Shown: positions 40,056 through 48,646, counted from the first letter of the stretch. The stretch is DNA of 64,000 nt from Acidobacteriota bacterium (GCA_018268955.1 JAFDVO010000018.1:114576-178575), one strand, 5' to 3'. Numbers and translations: made by a program. The notes: generated by a model from the sequence alone, not told the origin.

Positions 40056-42116
40056 TCAGTCGAGCGTGGCCAGGGCCGCAATCGCAATCTGCGGCGGAAT
40101 CTCGTTATGGGAGAGGACGCCCAGGTGCGGCAGCACCCGGGAGAACAGTCGCCAGAGGTGAGGCCGCAACGCTGGTGTGCAAAGGAGCACAGGCTGTGCC
40201 ACGGCACTCGCGAACACGTCGGCGATGCGCGAGGCGAGGCGCTGCGCCTGTGTGGGGTCAATCGCAAGCACGGCACCCTGATCGGTCCGCACGACCGCCT
40301 GCAGCAGGCGCTCCTCGAGCGAGGGTGAGAGTGCAATGACGGGCACCTCGCCCTTGTCATTCTGGAAGGGACGGCAGATGGCGCGGCCGAGGGCCGTGCG
40401 CACGGCCTCCGTCTGTGCGTCCGGATCCTTCGTGACCGTCGCGACGTCGGCGAACGCCTCGAGGATGGTCGTGAGGTCGCGGACCGAGACACGCTCCCGC
40501 AGCAACTGCCGGAGGATCCGCTGGACGTCGCCAATCGTCGCCAGCTTCGGAATCAGCTCCTCGACAAGCTTCGGCGAGGTCTGCGCAACGCGATCGATCA
40601 GCTCCTTCGTCTGCTGCCGGTTGAGGAGATCCGGCAGGAACGCCCGGATCGTCTCCGACAGGTGGGTCGACAGCGCGGTCGTCGGGTCGACCACTGTGAA
40701 CCCGGCCTGCGTGGCCCTGTCGCGCTGCTCCTGTGGAATCCACGTCGCCGGCAGGCCGAACGCCGGCTCCTTGGTCTGCACACCCTCGAGCGCCATGCCG
40801 ACACCGCCGGGGTTGATGGCCAGCAGACGATCGGCGTACAGCTCCCCACGCGCCACCTCGACGCCCTTGACCAGGATGGCGTAGGCGCGCGGCGGCAGCT
40901 GGAGGTTGTCAGCCACGTGCACTGAGGGCACGACGATGCCGGTCTCGTTCGCCACCTGCCGACGGATGGCGCGAATGCGGTTCAGCAGCGTGCCGCCCTG
41001 CTTCTCGTCCACGATCGACACGAGCGCGTAGCCGACCTCGACCGAGAGCGCATCAACGGCAGCCGCTGCGTCGAGCGCATCCGGCGAAGGCCCGCCACCA
41101 GCCGCGGTCTGCGCCGATGGCTCTGCCTCACCGCTCGCGCCTTCAACGGCGGAGCGATTGGCGTAGGCGGCCGCGCCCAGCATGCCGGCGACGAGCAGGA
41201 ACGCGAGCTTGGGCAGACCGGGAATCAGCGCCAACCCCACGAGCACGGCGCTCGCGACGGCCAGCGGCCGGGCCCGCGCGAGCAGCTGCACGGCAACTTC
41301 GTCACCGAGGTGGGACTCGGCGGCGGCGCGCGTCGTGATGAGACCGCCCGACATCGAGACCAGCAGCGCGGGGATCGCGGTCACGAGCCCCTCGCCCACC
41401 GTCAGGATCGTGTAGGTCTGGGCGGCAGTGCCGACGTCGAGGTCGTGCTGGACGACGCCGATGATGAGCCCGGCGACGATGTTGACGCCGGTGATCAGGA
41501 CGGCGGCAAGCGCGTCCCGCTGGGTGAAGCGGATCGCGCCATCCATCGAACCGTAGAAGTCCGCCTCGCGCCGCACCCGCTCCCGGCGGAAGCGCGCTTC
41601 CTTCTCGTCGATGATCCCGGCGTTCAGGTCGGCGTCGATCGCCATCTGTCGACCGGGCATCGCGTCGAGGGTGAACCTGGCGGTCACTTCCGAGATGCGG
41701 ACCGCGCCGTGGTTGATCACGAGGAACTGGATCGCGATCAGCACGATGAACACGACGATGCCGACGACGAAGTTGCCGCCGACGACGAACTGGCCGAAGG
41801 CCATGATGACGTGCCCGGCGGCCTCGACGCCGTCCTGCCCGTTCATCAGGATCAGTCGCGTGGATGCGACGTTCAGCGACAGCCGCACCAGCGTGAGCAG
41901 CAGGAGCAGCGAGGGGAACACCGAGAACTCCACCGGCTGCTTGATGTAGATGACGGTCAGCAGGAGCACGACCGCGAGCCCGATGTCGATCGAGAGCAGG
42001 AGATCGAGCACGAGCGGCGGCAGCGGCACGATCATCAGCAGCACGACCGCCATGACGGCGATCGGCGCGAGGAGTTGCGCGCCGGAACGTGGAGTGGGCC
42101 TGGTTTCCGTGCTCAT
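40056..42116 (-). CDS. flhA: Flagellar export-gate protein FlhA
   Basis: 686 residues. The N-terminal ~320 carry eight membrane helices with the FHIPEP signature region (ARFTLDAMPGRQMAIDADLNAG and the following ARFRRERVRREADFYGSMDGA). The C-terminal cytoplasmic domain (about 350-686) forms the nonameric ring that docks chaperone-substrate complexes. Length and layout are standard. Starts 9 bases after the flhB stop. Confidence 0.97.
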   Translation of the reverse strand: MSTETRPTPRSGAQLLAPIAVMAVVLLMIVPLPPLVLDLLLSIDIGLAVVLLLTVIYIKQPVEFSVFPSLLLLLTLVRLSLNVASTRLILMNGQDGVEAAGHVIMAFGQFVVGGNFVVGIVVFIVLIAIQFLVINHGAVRISEVTARFTLDAMPGRQMAIDADLNAGIIDEKEARFRRERVRREADFYGSMDGAIRFTQRDALAAVLITGVNIVAGLIIGVVQHDLDVGTAAQTYTILTVGEGLVTAIPALLVSMSGGLITTRAAAESHLGDEVAVQLLARARPLAVASAVLVGLALIPGLPKLAFLLVAGMLGAAAYANRSAVEGASGEAEPSAQTAAGGGPSPDALDAAAAVDALSVEVGYALVSIVDEKQGGTLLNRIRAIRRQVANETGIVVPSVHVADNLQLPPRAYAILVKGVEVARGELYADRLLAINPGGVGMALEGVQTKEPAFGLPATWIPQEQRDRATQAGFTVVDPTTALSTHLSETIRAFLPDLLNRQQTKELIDRVAQTSPKLVEELIPKLATIGDVQRILRQLLRERVSVRDLTTILEAFADVATVTKDPDAQTEAVRTALGRAICRPFQNDKGEVPVIALSPSLEERLLQAVVRTDQGAVLAIDPTQAQRLASRIADVFASAVAQPVLLCTPALRPHLWRLFSRVLPHLGVLSHNEIPPQIAIAALATLD

Positions 42117-42125
42117 CGCAATGAC

Positions 42126-43196
42126 CTACAGCACCAGCTGTCGGATCCGCACGAGGTACGCGAGCACCTCGGCGACGGCGCCGAACAGGGCGCCAGGGAT
42201 GACATCGCCCACCTCGGCGCCCTTGTAGAGCGCCTGAGCAAGCGGGACGTTCTCGACCATCGGGACACCAGCGTCGCGGGCAATGGCCTTGATCCGTTGC
42301 GCCATGTGGTCGGCGCCCTTCGCGACCACCACCGGAGCCGCCATCGAGGCGCGGTCGTAGTGGAGGGCCACGGCGAAGTGGGTGGGGTTGGTCACGACCA
42401 CCGTGGCGGTCTTCACCGCCTTGAGCATCCGGCGACGAACCATCTGCCGCTGGATCAGGCGCACGCGGGCCTTGATCTCGGGCGAGCCTTCGGAGGCGCG
42501 TGCCTCGTCCTTGACCTCCTGTCGCGTCATCTTGAGCGACTCGGTCGTGCGCCAGCGCTGGAGCAGGTAGTCGCCGACGCCCAGCGCCATCATCGCCAGC
42601 GCGCCCTGCCACAGCAGGCGCCGGATCGACTCCCACCCGTAGCGCGCGGCATCAGCTGGAGCCATGCGCGCGACGAGGCCGCCGTCGTGCAGCTGTCCGT
42701 CGACGATCTTCCAGGTGATGGCGCAGAGCGCCGAGACCGCCAGGAAGGCCTTCAGGAACTCGATGCCGCCCTGCGAGGGTTTCAGGCGTTGCACCCCCTG
42801 CGCGGGGCTCAGCTTCTCCCAGTTCAGCTTCAGCGATTCGGTCGCGAACACCCAGCCGGTCTGGCCGATGGTCCCGAGCACGCCGACGAGCGCCGCAATG
42901 AACAGCAGCGGTCCGACGCTGAGGAGCGCAGCCCGGCCGTCGGCGAGGATCGCCTGGGTGAGCTCTCCCGTGCTGATCGGCTGGAGCGGATGGTCGCCGA
43001 TGCGGTTGATGCCGGCGATGAGGCGCGTCGCCATCTGGCCGGCGATGCCAGGTCCGAGGTTCACGAGCGCGAGCGTGAGCGCCAGCGACGAAATGGCCAC
43101 GCTCAGGTCCTGGCTGCGGGCGACCTGGCCGCGGTCCCGTGCTTCCTTCAGCCGCTTGGCTGTGGGTTGTTCTGTGCGCTCGCCCGTATCGGCCAT
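42126..43196 (-). CDS. flhB: Flagellar export substrate-specificity switch FlhB
   Basis: 356 residues. Four membrane spans (about 30-210) and a cytoplasmic domain with the autocleavage NPTH in VVVTNPTHFAVALHYD, required for the change from hook to filament export. ERTEQPTAKRLKEARDRGQV is the family N-terminus. It interacts with FliK (46847) for the switch. Confidence 0.96.
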   Translation of the reverse strand: MADTGERTEQPTAKRLKEARDRGQVARSQDLSVAISSLALTLALVNLGPGIAGQMATRLIAGINRIGDHPLQPISTGELTQAILADGRAALLSVGPLLFIAALVGVLGTIGQTGWVFATESLKLNWEKLSPAQGVQRLKPSQGGIEFLKAFLAVSALCAITWKIVDGQLHDGGLVARMAPADAARYGWESIRRLLWQGALAMMALGVGDYLLQRWRTTESLKMTRQEVKDEARASEGSPEIKARVRLIQRQMVRRRMLKAVKTATVVVTNPTHFAVALHYDRASMAAPVVVAKGADHMAQRIKAIARDAGVPMVENVPLAQALYKGAEVGDVIPGALFGAVAEVLAYLVRIRQLVL

Positions 43197-43205
43197 CGGT
43201 CGTCC

Positions 43206-43964
43206 TCAGCGGAACGCCAGCGCGCCACGCATGCCGACCTCGAGTGCCGGTACCACGTAACGCGCGACCAGGGTGGGCACGATCGCGATGAGCGTGGCGA
43301 TCACGAGGAGCCCGATGATGATCCGGATCGGCTGCGCCACCGCCAGCAGGTTGATCGCCGGGGCCGCGCGGGTGATCAGGCCGAGCGCAACCTCCACCAC
43401 CATCAACACGAGGATCAGCGGCATCGCGAGGCGCACGCCGAGGACGAACACGATGCCGAGCATCGCCGTCACGGCCTGCACGAGCGACCCGTCGACGTGA
43501 CCGATGCCGATGGGCAGCTGCGAATAGGACGCCGCCATGGCCCGAAGCAACTGGTGGTGGCCGTTGATCGTGAAGAAGGTGATCAGGGCGAGGTTGGAAT
43601 ACAGCGCGGCGAACATGCCGTTGCGCACGCCGCTCTGCGGGTCGACGATGGACCCGTAGGAGAACCCGAGCTGGTAGCCGCTCAGGGATCCCGCGAGTTC
43701 GGCGCCGGCAATCAGCGCCCGAATGCCAAGCGCCATGGCGAGCCCGATGGCCATCTCTCGCGCCACGACGACGACGAGATCGAGCAGCCCGAGCACGGCC
43801 GGAGCGGACACGACCGGCATCAGCGCGAGGGTGAACAGCAACGTCAGGCCGAGCCGGACCGGCATTGGCGCGTACGGTGCGCCGAACGGCGGCGCGGCAA
43901 TGACCAACGTGCCCGGTCGGACCAGCAGCAGCGCGAAGCGCAGGAACGGCTCGAAGCTGATCAC
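43206..43964 (-). CDS. fliR: Flagellar export protein FliR
   Basis: 252 residues, highly hydrophobic with about six spans, part of the FliPQR export gate. LDLVVVVAREMAIGLAMALG and VIDPQSG-type SYGSIVDPQSGVRNGMFA are typical. GTG 43964 overlaps the fliQ stop (GTGA); the longer frame upstream overlaps fliQ and is not credible. Confidence 0.94.
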   Translation of the reverse strand: MISFEPFLRFALLLVRPGTLVIAAPPFGAPYAPMPVRLGLTLLFTLALMPVVSAPAVLGLLDLVVVVAREMAIGLAMALGIRALIAGAELAGSLSGYQLGFSYGSIVDPQSGVRNGMFAALYSNLALITFFTINGHHQLLRAMAASYSQLPIGIGHVDGSLVQAVTAMLGIVFVLGVRLAMPLILVLMVVEVALGLITRAAPAINLLAVAQPIRIIIGLLVIATLIAIVPTLVARYVVPALEVGMRGALAFR

Positions 43965-44230
43965 CGCACGAGCTCCGGCAGCCGGTTGATCAGGCCGATC
44001 GAGAACCCGGTGACCACGCGGAGGATCCACGGGAAGGTCAGCGCGAAGACCGCGAAGATCGCTGCCGCGCGTGGGATGAACGCGAGGACGTTGTCCTGGA
44101 TCGACGTGACGGTCTGGAAGATGCTGACGAGGATGCCGGCGGCGAGTCCGGCGGCCAGCATCGGCAGCGTGACCATCACGGCCGTCTCGATGGCCTGGCG
44201 TACGATTCCGACGACGAGCGCTTCCGGCAT
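43961..44230 (-). CDS. fliQ: Flagellar export protein FliQ
   Basis: 89 residues with two membrane spans (about 15-38 and 50-72), typical of FliQ: AIETAVMVTLPMLAAGLAAG and the ILVSIFQTVTSIQDNVLAFIPR segment with TQIxExTLxFIPK-like residues. Gate subunit between FliP and FliR; starts 8 bases after the fliP stop. Confidence 0.95.
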   Translation of the reverse strand: MPEALVVGIVRQAIETAVMVTLPMLAAGLAAGILVSIFQTVTSIQDNVLAFIPRAAAIFAVFALTFPWILRVVTGFSIGLINRLPELVR

Positions 44231-44238
44231 GAGACGCC

Positions 44239-44985
44239 TCAGGAGAAGCTGCGGACCACCGAACCGACGATCAGGTTCCAGCCGTCGATCATCACGAACA
44301 GCAGGACCTTGAACGGCAGCGAGATCATCGCGGGCGGCAGCTGCAGCATGCCCATCGACAGCAGCGTCGTGGAGACGATGAGGTCGATGAGCAGGAACGG
44401 GACGAAGAGGAAGAAGCCCATCTGGAAGCCGGTCTTCAGCTCGGAGATGGCGTAGGCCGGAATCACGACCCGCATGGGCAGGTCGGACGCGGTGTTCGGC
44501 TTCGGCAGCCGCGCGAGATCCACGAACAGCGCGAGGTCGGCCTGCCGCGTCTGGCGCAGCATGAACTCACGCAGGGGCGGAGACCCGGCTTCGAGCGCCT
44601 GCATCACGTCCATCTTGCCGGCGATGGCCGGCTGGACGGCGAGCGTGTTGATGCGGTCGGCGACGGGCGCCATGATGAACGCGGTGAGGAACAGGGTGAG
44701 GCCGACGACCATCTGGTTCGATGGCATCTCCTGCGTGCCGATTGCCTGCCTCAAGAAATGGAAGACGATGGCGATTCTGGTGAAGGACGTCATCATGACG
44801 AGCGCCGCCGGCACGAACGACAGCAACGTCAGGACGAGCACGATCTGGAGCGGCGCCGACACAGTGCCGACCCCGTCGATCTTGAGGTTCAGCTCCTGCG
44901 CCTGTGGCTGCGCGTACACCGCTGCCGAGGACGCCAGCAGCAGGACGGCGAGCACGAGAAGCGTGCGGCGGGGACGGCGAATCAT
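44239..44985 (-). CDS. fliP: Flagellar export protein FliP
   Basis: 248 residues: signal peptide (cleavage near VYA-QP) and about four spans. VLTLLSFVPAALVMMTSFTR and IVFHFLRQAIGTQEMPSNQM are the FliP signatures; FLFVPFLLIDLIVSTTLLSM is the C-terminal one. Core of the FliPQR gate; starts 6 bases after the fliO stop. Confidence 0.96.
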   Translation of the reverse strand: MIRRPRRTLLVLAVLLLASSAAVYAQPQAQELNLKIDGVGTVSAPLQIVLVLTLLSFVPAALVMMTSFTRIAIVFHFLRQAIGTQEMPSNQMVVGLTLFLTAFIMAPVADRINTLAVQPAIAGKMDVMQALEAGSPPLREFMLRQTRQADLALFVDLARLPKPNTASDLPMRVVIPAYAISELKTGFQMGFFLFVPFLLIDLIVSTTLLSMGMLQLPPAMISLPFKVLLFVMIDGWNLIVGSVVRSFS

Positions 44986-44991
44986 GATGAC

Positions 44992-45333
44992 CTATGGTTC
45001 GGAGAGCTTCGCGTCGAGCGCCTGGCCGAACTCCCGCGAATCTGCCTTCAATTCGGTGACGAGCGTGACGCTCTGCGGCGTGAGCCCCAGCAGGAGCCGA
45101 CGTCCCTCGACCGAGACGACGACGAGCGATCGCCGCTCGCCGAGAGGGACAGCAGTCTCCACGGCAATTGGCAGTCGCGACTTCCTGAAGGACGTGGTCC
45201 GCCGGAGCGCCCAGGCAGCACCGCCGAGCAGGGCGATCACGACGAGGACCGAGACGAACGCCTGAACGGAAATCGACGGGCCACCGCCCGCGAGGCTGTC
45301 CGCCTGACTCAGCGCCAGAAGCAGCGGGCTCAT
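44992..45333 (-). CDS. fliO: Flagellar biosynthesis protein FliO
   Basis: 113 residues with one membrane span (about 22-42, SVQAFVSVLVVIALLGGAAW) and a cytoplasmic beta-rich tail (AVETAVPLGERRSLVVVSVEGRRLLLG corresponds to the FliO core). Assists assembly of FliP rings. ATG 45333 overlaps the fliN stop (ATGA); a longer frame upstream lies within fliN and is not used. Confidence 0.88.
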   Translation of the reverse strand: MSPLLLALSQADSLAGGGPSISVQAFVSVLVVIALLGGAAWALRRTTSFRKSRLPIAVETAVPLGERRSLVVVSVEGRRLLLGLTPQSVTLVTELKADSREFGQALDAKLSEP

Positions 45334-45659
45334 GGGGCGTCGGTCCCTGCCGGTGGCACGACGCGCGTCACGCGCAGCGCGGCCGCGTTGTCGACCACGA
45401 CCACTTCCCCGCTGCCAACCGTCACGCCGTGCACGCGGATCGACAGGTCGCCACCGGCCGGTTCGATCAGCTTCACCACGTGCTGACGGTCCAGGGACAG
45501 GCACTCGCGCAGGGTCAGCACGCCGGTCCCGATTACCACGTCGACGTCACAGTGCACGTCGTACAGCGGCGCGAGAGGGTCAGCCAGGGCGAGGGTTGCA
45601 CCTGGCCGATCCACCTGCGGGCGCTCAGTACTGGATGACGAAGTCGGAGAAGAGGACAT
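45330..45659 (-). CDS. fliN: Flagellar motor switch protein FliN (short form)
   Basis: 109 residues. A Ser/Thr-rich N-terminus leads into one SpoA domain: VHCDVDVVIGTGVLTLREC, LDRQHVVKLIEPAGGDLSIRV and GEVVVVDNAAALRVTRV. Forms the base of the C-ring with FliM. ATG 45659 is chosen for the GAGG eight bases upstream, though it overlaps fliL by 35 bases; GTG 45614, just after the fliL stop, is the other plausible start. It is a second SpoA protein in addition to 35751-36488. Confidence 0.83.
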   Translation of the reverse strand: MSSSPTSSSSTERPQVDRPGATLALADPLAPLYDVHCDVDVVIGTGVLTLRECLSLDRQHVVKLIEPAGGDLSIRVHGVTVGSGEVVVVDNAAALRVTRVVPPAGTDAP

Positions 45660-46098
45660 CGACCACCTCAATCTCTTTGAGCGACTTGGAGACCTTCTCT
45701 TTCATCTCCTCGCGAAGCTTGGCCTTGCCCTCGGGCGTGGCCAGGTGCTCCGAGGTCTGCTCCGTCAGCAGGTCGACGATCGCGGACCGCGCGCCCATCG
45801 AGAGCACCGGCTTCTCCTCGAACTCGGCGGCTTCCTTCGGCGTGTCGACGACGAGTTGGATGGAGGCCTTGAGGAACCGCTGGTTCCCCTCGTCGGCGAG
45901 GTTGACGATGAACGGCTCGAACTTGACCAGTCCGTGCTCGCTCAGCTTCTTCTCGGGGACGACCGCGGGTCCCTTCTTCGCGAGGAAGAAGTACGCGCCA
46001 CCGCCGGCAGCCGCGGCCGCGACGACGGCCACGATGGCGATGAGCATGATGGGCGATTTCTTCGCTGCCTTGTCCTTGGCGGGTGCTGGGTCGCTCAT
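45625..46098 (-). CDS. fliL: Flagellar basal-body-associated protein FliL
   Basis: 157 residues: a Lys-rich cytoplasmic N-terminus, one span (SPIMLIAIVAVVAAAAAGGG...YFFLA) and a periplasmic FliL domain ending in VLFSDFVIQY, the conserved C-terminus. FliL rings surround and support the stator. First gene of the fliL-to-csrA run; a sigma-54 promoter match lies 47 bases upstream. The ribosome site is weak. Confidence 0.93.
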   Translation of the reverse strand: MSDPAPAKDKAAKKSPIMLIAIVAVVAAAAAGGGAYFFLAKKGPAVVPEKKLSEHGLVKFEPFIVNLADEGNQRFLKASIQLVVDTPKEAAEFEEKPVLSMGARSAIVDLLTEQTSEHLATPEGKAKLREEMKEKVSKSLKEIEVVDVLFSDFVIQY

Positions 46099-46116
46099 GT
46101 CGATGTGTGAAAAGGA

Positions 46117-46132
46117 ACGCCACCAGTGGCGT
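46117..46132. promoter_or_regulatory. Perfect 16-base palindrome in the fliL leader
   Basis: ACGCCAC-CA-GTGGCGT: 7-bp perfect arms with a two-base centre. It lies at or just after the predicted sigma-54 start (about 46134) and 19 bases before the fliL ATG. Could be an operator or an RNA hairpin; no regulator is identified. Confidence 0.5.
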
Positions 46133-46144
46133 CACCCCGGATTG

Positions 46145-46160
46145 AGCAAGCGGGGTACCC
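46145..46160 (-). promoter_or_regulatory. Sigma-54 promoter candidate for fliL and the export/switch operon
   Basis: Minus strand GGTAC-CCCGC-TTGCT with exact GG-N10-GC spacing and an intact -12 TTGCT; the -24 box is less good (GGGTAC for TGGCAC). The predicted start near 46134 lies 36 bases before ATG 46098. It would drive a ~21-kb run to csrA. Confidence 0.52.
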
Positions 46161-46187
46161 GCAAGTTTTTCTGAAAACGGCCGATTT
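46161..46187 (+). promoter_or_regulatory. Sigma-28-like motif facing away from fliL
   Basis: GCAAGTTT-N11-GCCGATTT matches TAAAGTTT-N11-GCCGATAA at 12 of 16 positions with exact spacing, on the strand opposite all nearby genes. No ORF follows in that direction before the EF-hand gene, so it would yield an antisense or non-coding transcript if active. Low confidence. Confidence 0.3.
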
Positions 46188-46255
46188 TGAGGGGTTGTGC
46201 GGCGCGCGGGGGTCGGGAGGCCGGACGGAGTGACGGCGGAACGACACGTCGTCCC

Positions 46256-46318
46256 GAACTCAGAACTCAGAAGTGGACGCCTCTGTCTGTCTACTTCTGA
46301 ATCCTGAATTCCGAGTTC
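46256..46318. repeat. Inverted repeat of GAACTCAGA words (possible terminator of the flgB operon)
   Basis: GAACTCAGAACTCAGAAGT (46256-46274) pairs imperfectly with ACTTCTGAATCC...GAGTTC (46293-46318). It lies 10 bases beyond the EF-hand stop and shares the word family seen at 24793-24862 and 25021-25056. Probably a dispersed intergenic element that may also end transcription. 46188-46255 holds no recognisable feature. Confidence 0.6.
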
Positions 46319-46327
46319 CAGCGTCCG

Positions 46328-46831
46328 CTATGCGGTCGGGCACCACTGCCAGCGCGCATCGCTGCCGCCGACCGAGAAGATGACGTCGACGACGCCGATG
46401 TCGCCACCGAAGTCGATGGTGTCGTCACCCTTGACGGTCGCCGACTTGCCGGTGGCCTTGTTGTATTGGTCGACCACTGACTGGAGGTTGCCGGTCGTTG
46501 GGGTCCCGAGCAATCCGAGGTCCTGCACCGCGCGGGCGAACATGTACTTCGGCGTCGTGTGCGTCGGGTCGTTCAGCTTCCCGCTGTCGAAGCCCGGGAT
46601 CGGCTGGTAGCCGCCGCTGAGCGCGAGTGACGTCAGCGAGGTCGGGGCCACGACCGAGCGGCTCGCAGCCGCTGCCGGGGTCGCCTGTGACACGCCGTCG
46701 AGCAGTGAGGTCAGGAACGACCCGAACTCTTCCTTCGACAGCTGCCCGTCGTTGTTGGTGTCCACCCGATTCATCAGGCGTGACGCGAGTTGGCTGATGT
46801 CGGTCGAGGTGCCGAGTGCGTTGACTGCCAT
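46328..46831 (-). CDS. EF-hand protein next to fliK
   Basis: 167 residues. One canonical EF-hand loop: D24-x-N26-x-D28-G29-Q30-L31-x3-E35 inside a helix-loop-helix (DISQLASRLMNRV and EEFGSFLTSLL). The rest is Ser/Thr/Gly-rich, with a second acidic stretch (KGDDTIDFGGDIGVVDVIF) resembling a loose calcium loop. There is no signal peptide, so if it leaves the cell it may use the flagellar exporter. Last gene of the flgB operon, 15 bases after fliK. Function unknown; calcium-dependent hook or filament control is a guess. Confidence 0.72.
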   Translation of the reverse strand: MAVNALGTSTDISQLASRLMNRVDTNNDGQLSKEEFGSFLTSLLDGVSQATPAAAASRSVVAPTSLTSLALSGGYQPIPGFDSGKLNDPTHTTPKYMFARAVQDLGLLGTPTTGNLQSVVDQYNKATGKSATVKGDDTIDFGGDIGVVDVIFSVGGSDARWQWCPTA

Positions 46832-46846
46832 GCTGTCCCTTCGTTT

Positions 46847-48646
46847 CTAGAGCACGATCTCGAACGTGCTGTCGTTCTCGAGGCGGCGCGGCCGCCGTGG
46901 TTGTTGCTGCTCCTGCTGTTGACGCGTGTCCGATCCGCCATCCTCGCGTCCGGCGTTCGGCGCGTCTTCGTCGACGATGACCAGGCGCTGCAGGTTGAGC
47001 CCCTGGTCGGCGAGCGACTGCCGGAGGACCTGCTCATTGCGCTGCATCCACTCGCGCACCTCGGCGTTGCTGGCGTGCAGTGATGCGACCACGTTGGTGC
47101 CGTCGACCTGCACGCCCACAGTCACCCCGCCGAGGAAGGTCGGGTTGAGCCGGAGCTGTGCCGCTCCCCCGCCGCTGTCGGCCTGCACGCGGATCCCGTG
47201 GACCAGCTGGGTCGGCAGTTCGCGATCCAGGATCGCGGCCGGGGTCCCTGCCGCCTGCACGAGCGAGTTGAGGCCCGTTCCGACGGGCTGCAGTGCTGCG
47301 GCATTGGCGACCGCCTGGAACGCGGCGATCGCATGCGCCACACGGGTAGACGGCCGCGGTGCTGGCGACATCACCGCTTCGAATGTCGAGAGCTGCCGTC
47401 CGCGGGCGCCAGGCCCTCCCGACCCGGCCTCGCGGGCTTCGGCAGGCACAGCCGTGACCGTGGGCGGCGCCGGCGGCGGAACGCCTCGAACCCGCTCTGC
47501 CTCCGCACCACGCGTCGGCGCATCGACACCCTGGCTGTTCGCCGGAGACACAGACTCCGCAGTGGCAGACGTCAACGCGGACGGTGGCGTCGCTGCCACC
47601 GAGGACTCATCGATCGACGGCGTGGTGGTGCTGCCCCTGAGCGTCGCTGGTTGCGCGAGAGGGGTGTGTGGTGCCGCTGCCGTTCGCGCGCCCACGCTGG
47701 GCGGGACGGTGACGGCGGACGCGTTCGCCGCCACCGGCGGCTGTGGTGCCGCTGGCGACGACACGTCAGGCGTCGTGGGCTGCGCGTCGGAGCCGGCAGA
47801 CTCCCTGGTCAGCGCGGCCCGCAGTTCCTGCATCGCGAGCACGCGTTCGTCTGGCGGCTGGGCCGACGCAGCGTTTGCCGTGGCGGCGGAAGCGCGCTCG
47901 GGGCCAGCAGCGGATGCGGGCGCCTGTGGACGCATCTGCGCCGCAACGTCGCCCGACTGCGCCGGCGGCTGCAGCGGCATGATGCCAGCCAGCGGGTCGA
48001 CACGCTCGTTCGCTGCAGAATCAAGAGCGTCCATCGCACGAGGACCTTCAGTCTGGACGAGACCCGCGGCAGATGCGCTCGCCGCATCGTCCACACCAGG
48101 CATGGCGTCGATGCCTTCCGAGCCCGCTGTGCTCAGGCCGGTCGGGGCCTGGTGCCTGTCGAGGATGCTGCCGTCGAGGGCGGCCGTCGGCTGCCCGACG
48201 GTGTCTCCATCGGACGGCGGAGCCGTCACGTCGTGTGAAGGCGTAGACGTCACCGGGTTCGCCTGCAATAGCGCGACGAGCCTGGGATCGACCGCGACGG
48301 CGCTCGATGGCTCCTCCACGTCCTGACCGGTCCGGTCATCGTCAGGGTGTGCCGGTCGGGCCTGGAGCCGTGTCGTCCGGGGGGTATCCGGCGAGTCGAC
48401 GGGCGAGGACGGCGTCGGCGTGGCTGACCCAGGCGTGCCGTTCGCCACGGTGCCACTGCGGCGCGCCTGGCGTTGGCCGCCATCGGCCATCCGACGACCG
48501 CCCGTCGTCGCTCGATCGAACATCTCCCCGAAGTCCGCACCTCGGTCGCGCGCACCGCGCGCGGAGCGCCGCGACGCGCCGCCTGGCCCGGAGTCCTGCA
48601 GTGGTCCTGGCGCCGTTGGCGCGGCGCCCATGTCAGTGGACAACAT
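46847..48646 (-). CDS. fliK: Flagellar hook-length control protein FliK
   Basis: 599 residues. The first ~480 are low-complexity Ala/Pro/Ser/Thr-rich, as expected for the molecular ruler. The C-terminal Flg_hook domain (about 480-585) has GAAQLRLNPTFLGGVTVGVQ (the LRLxPxxLGxVxV signature) and ASNAEVREWMQRNEQVLRQSL, which acts on FlhB. Longer than enteric FliK (about 400), which may imply a longer hook. Ends with a Gln/Arg-rich tail. Confidence 0.9.
   Translation of the reverse strand: MLSTDMGAAPTAPGPLQDSGPGGASRRSARGARDRGADFGEMFDRATTGGRRMADGGQRQARRSGTVANGTPGSATPTPSSPVDSPDTPRTTRLQARPAHPDDDRTGQDVEEPSSAVAVDPRLVALLQANPVTSTPSHDVTAPPSDGDTVGQPTAALDGSILDRHQAPTGLSTAGSEGIDAMPGVDDAASASAAGLVQTEGPRAMDALDSAANERVDPLAGIMPLQPPAQSGDVAAQMRPQAPASAAGPERASAATANAASAQPPDERVLAMQELRAALTRESAGSDAQPTTPDVSSPAAPQPPVAANASAVTVPPSVGARTAAAPHTPLAQPATLRGSTTTPSIDESSVAATPPSALTSATAESVSPANSQGVDAPTRGAEAERVRGVPPPAPPTVTAVPAEAREAGSGGPGARGRQLSTFEAVMSPAPRPSTRVAHAIAAFQAVANAAALQPVGTGLNSLVQAAGTPAAILDRELPTQLVHGIRVQADSGGGAAQLRLNPTFLGGVTVGVQVDGTNVVASLHASNAEVREWMQRNEQVLRQSLADQGLNLQRLVIVDEDAPNAGREDGGSDTRQQQEQQQPRRPRRLENDSTFEIVL

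Noticed and set aside
41310-44312. Very long plus-strand open frame (about 1000 codons) opposite flhA/flhB/fliR
   Set aside because: Its translation is Arg/His/Asp/Glu-rich with no fold; it mirrors three clear minus-strand membrane-protein genes. It is a high-G+C antisense artefact.
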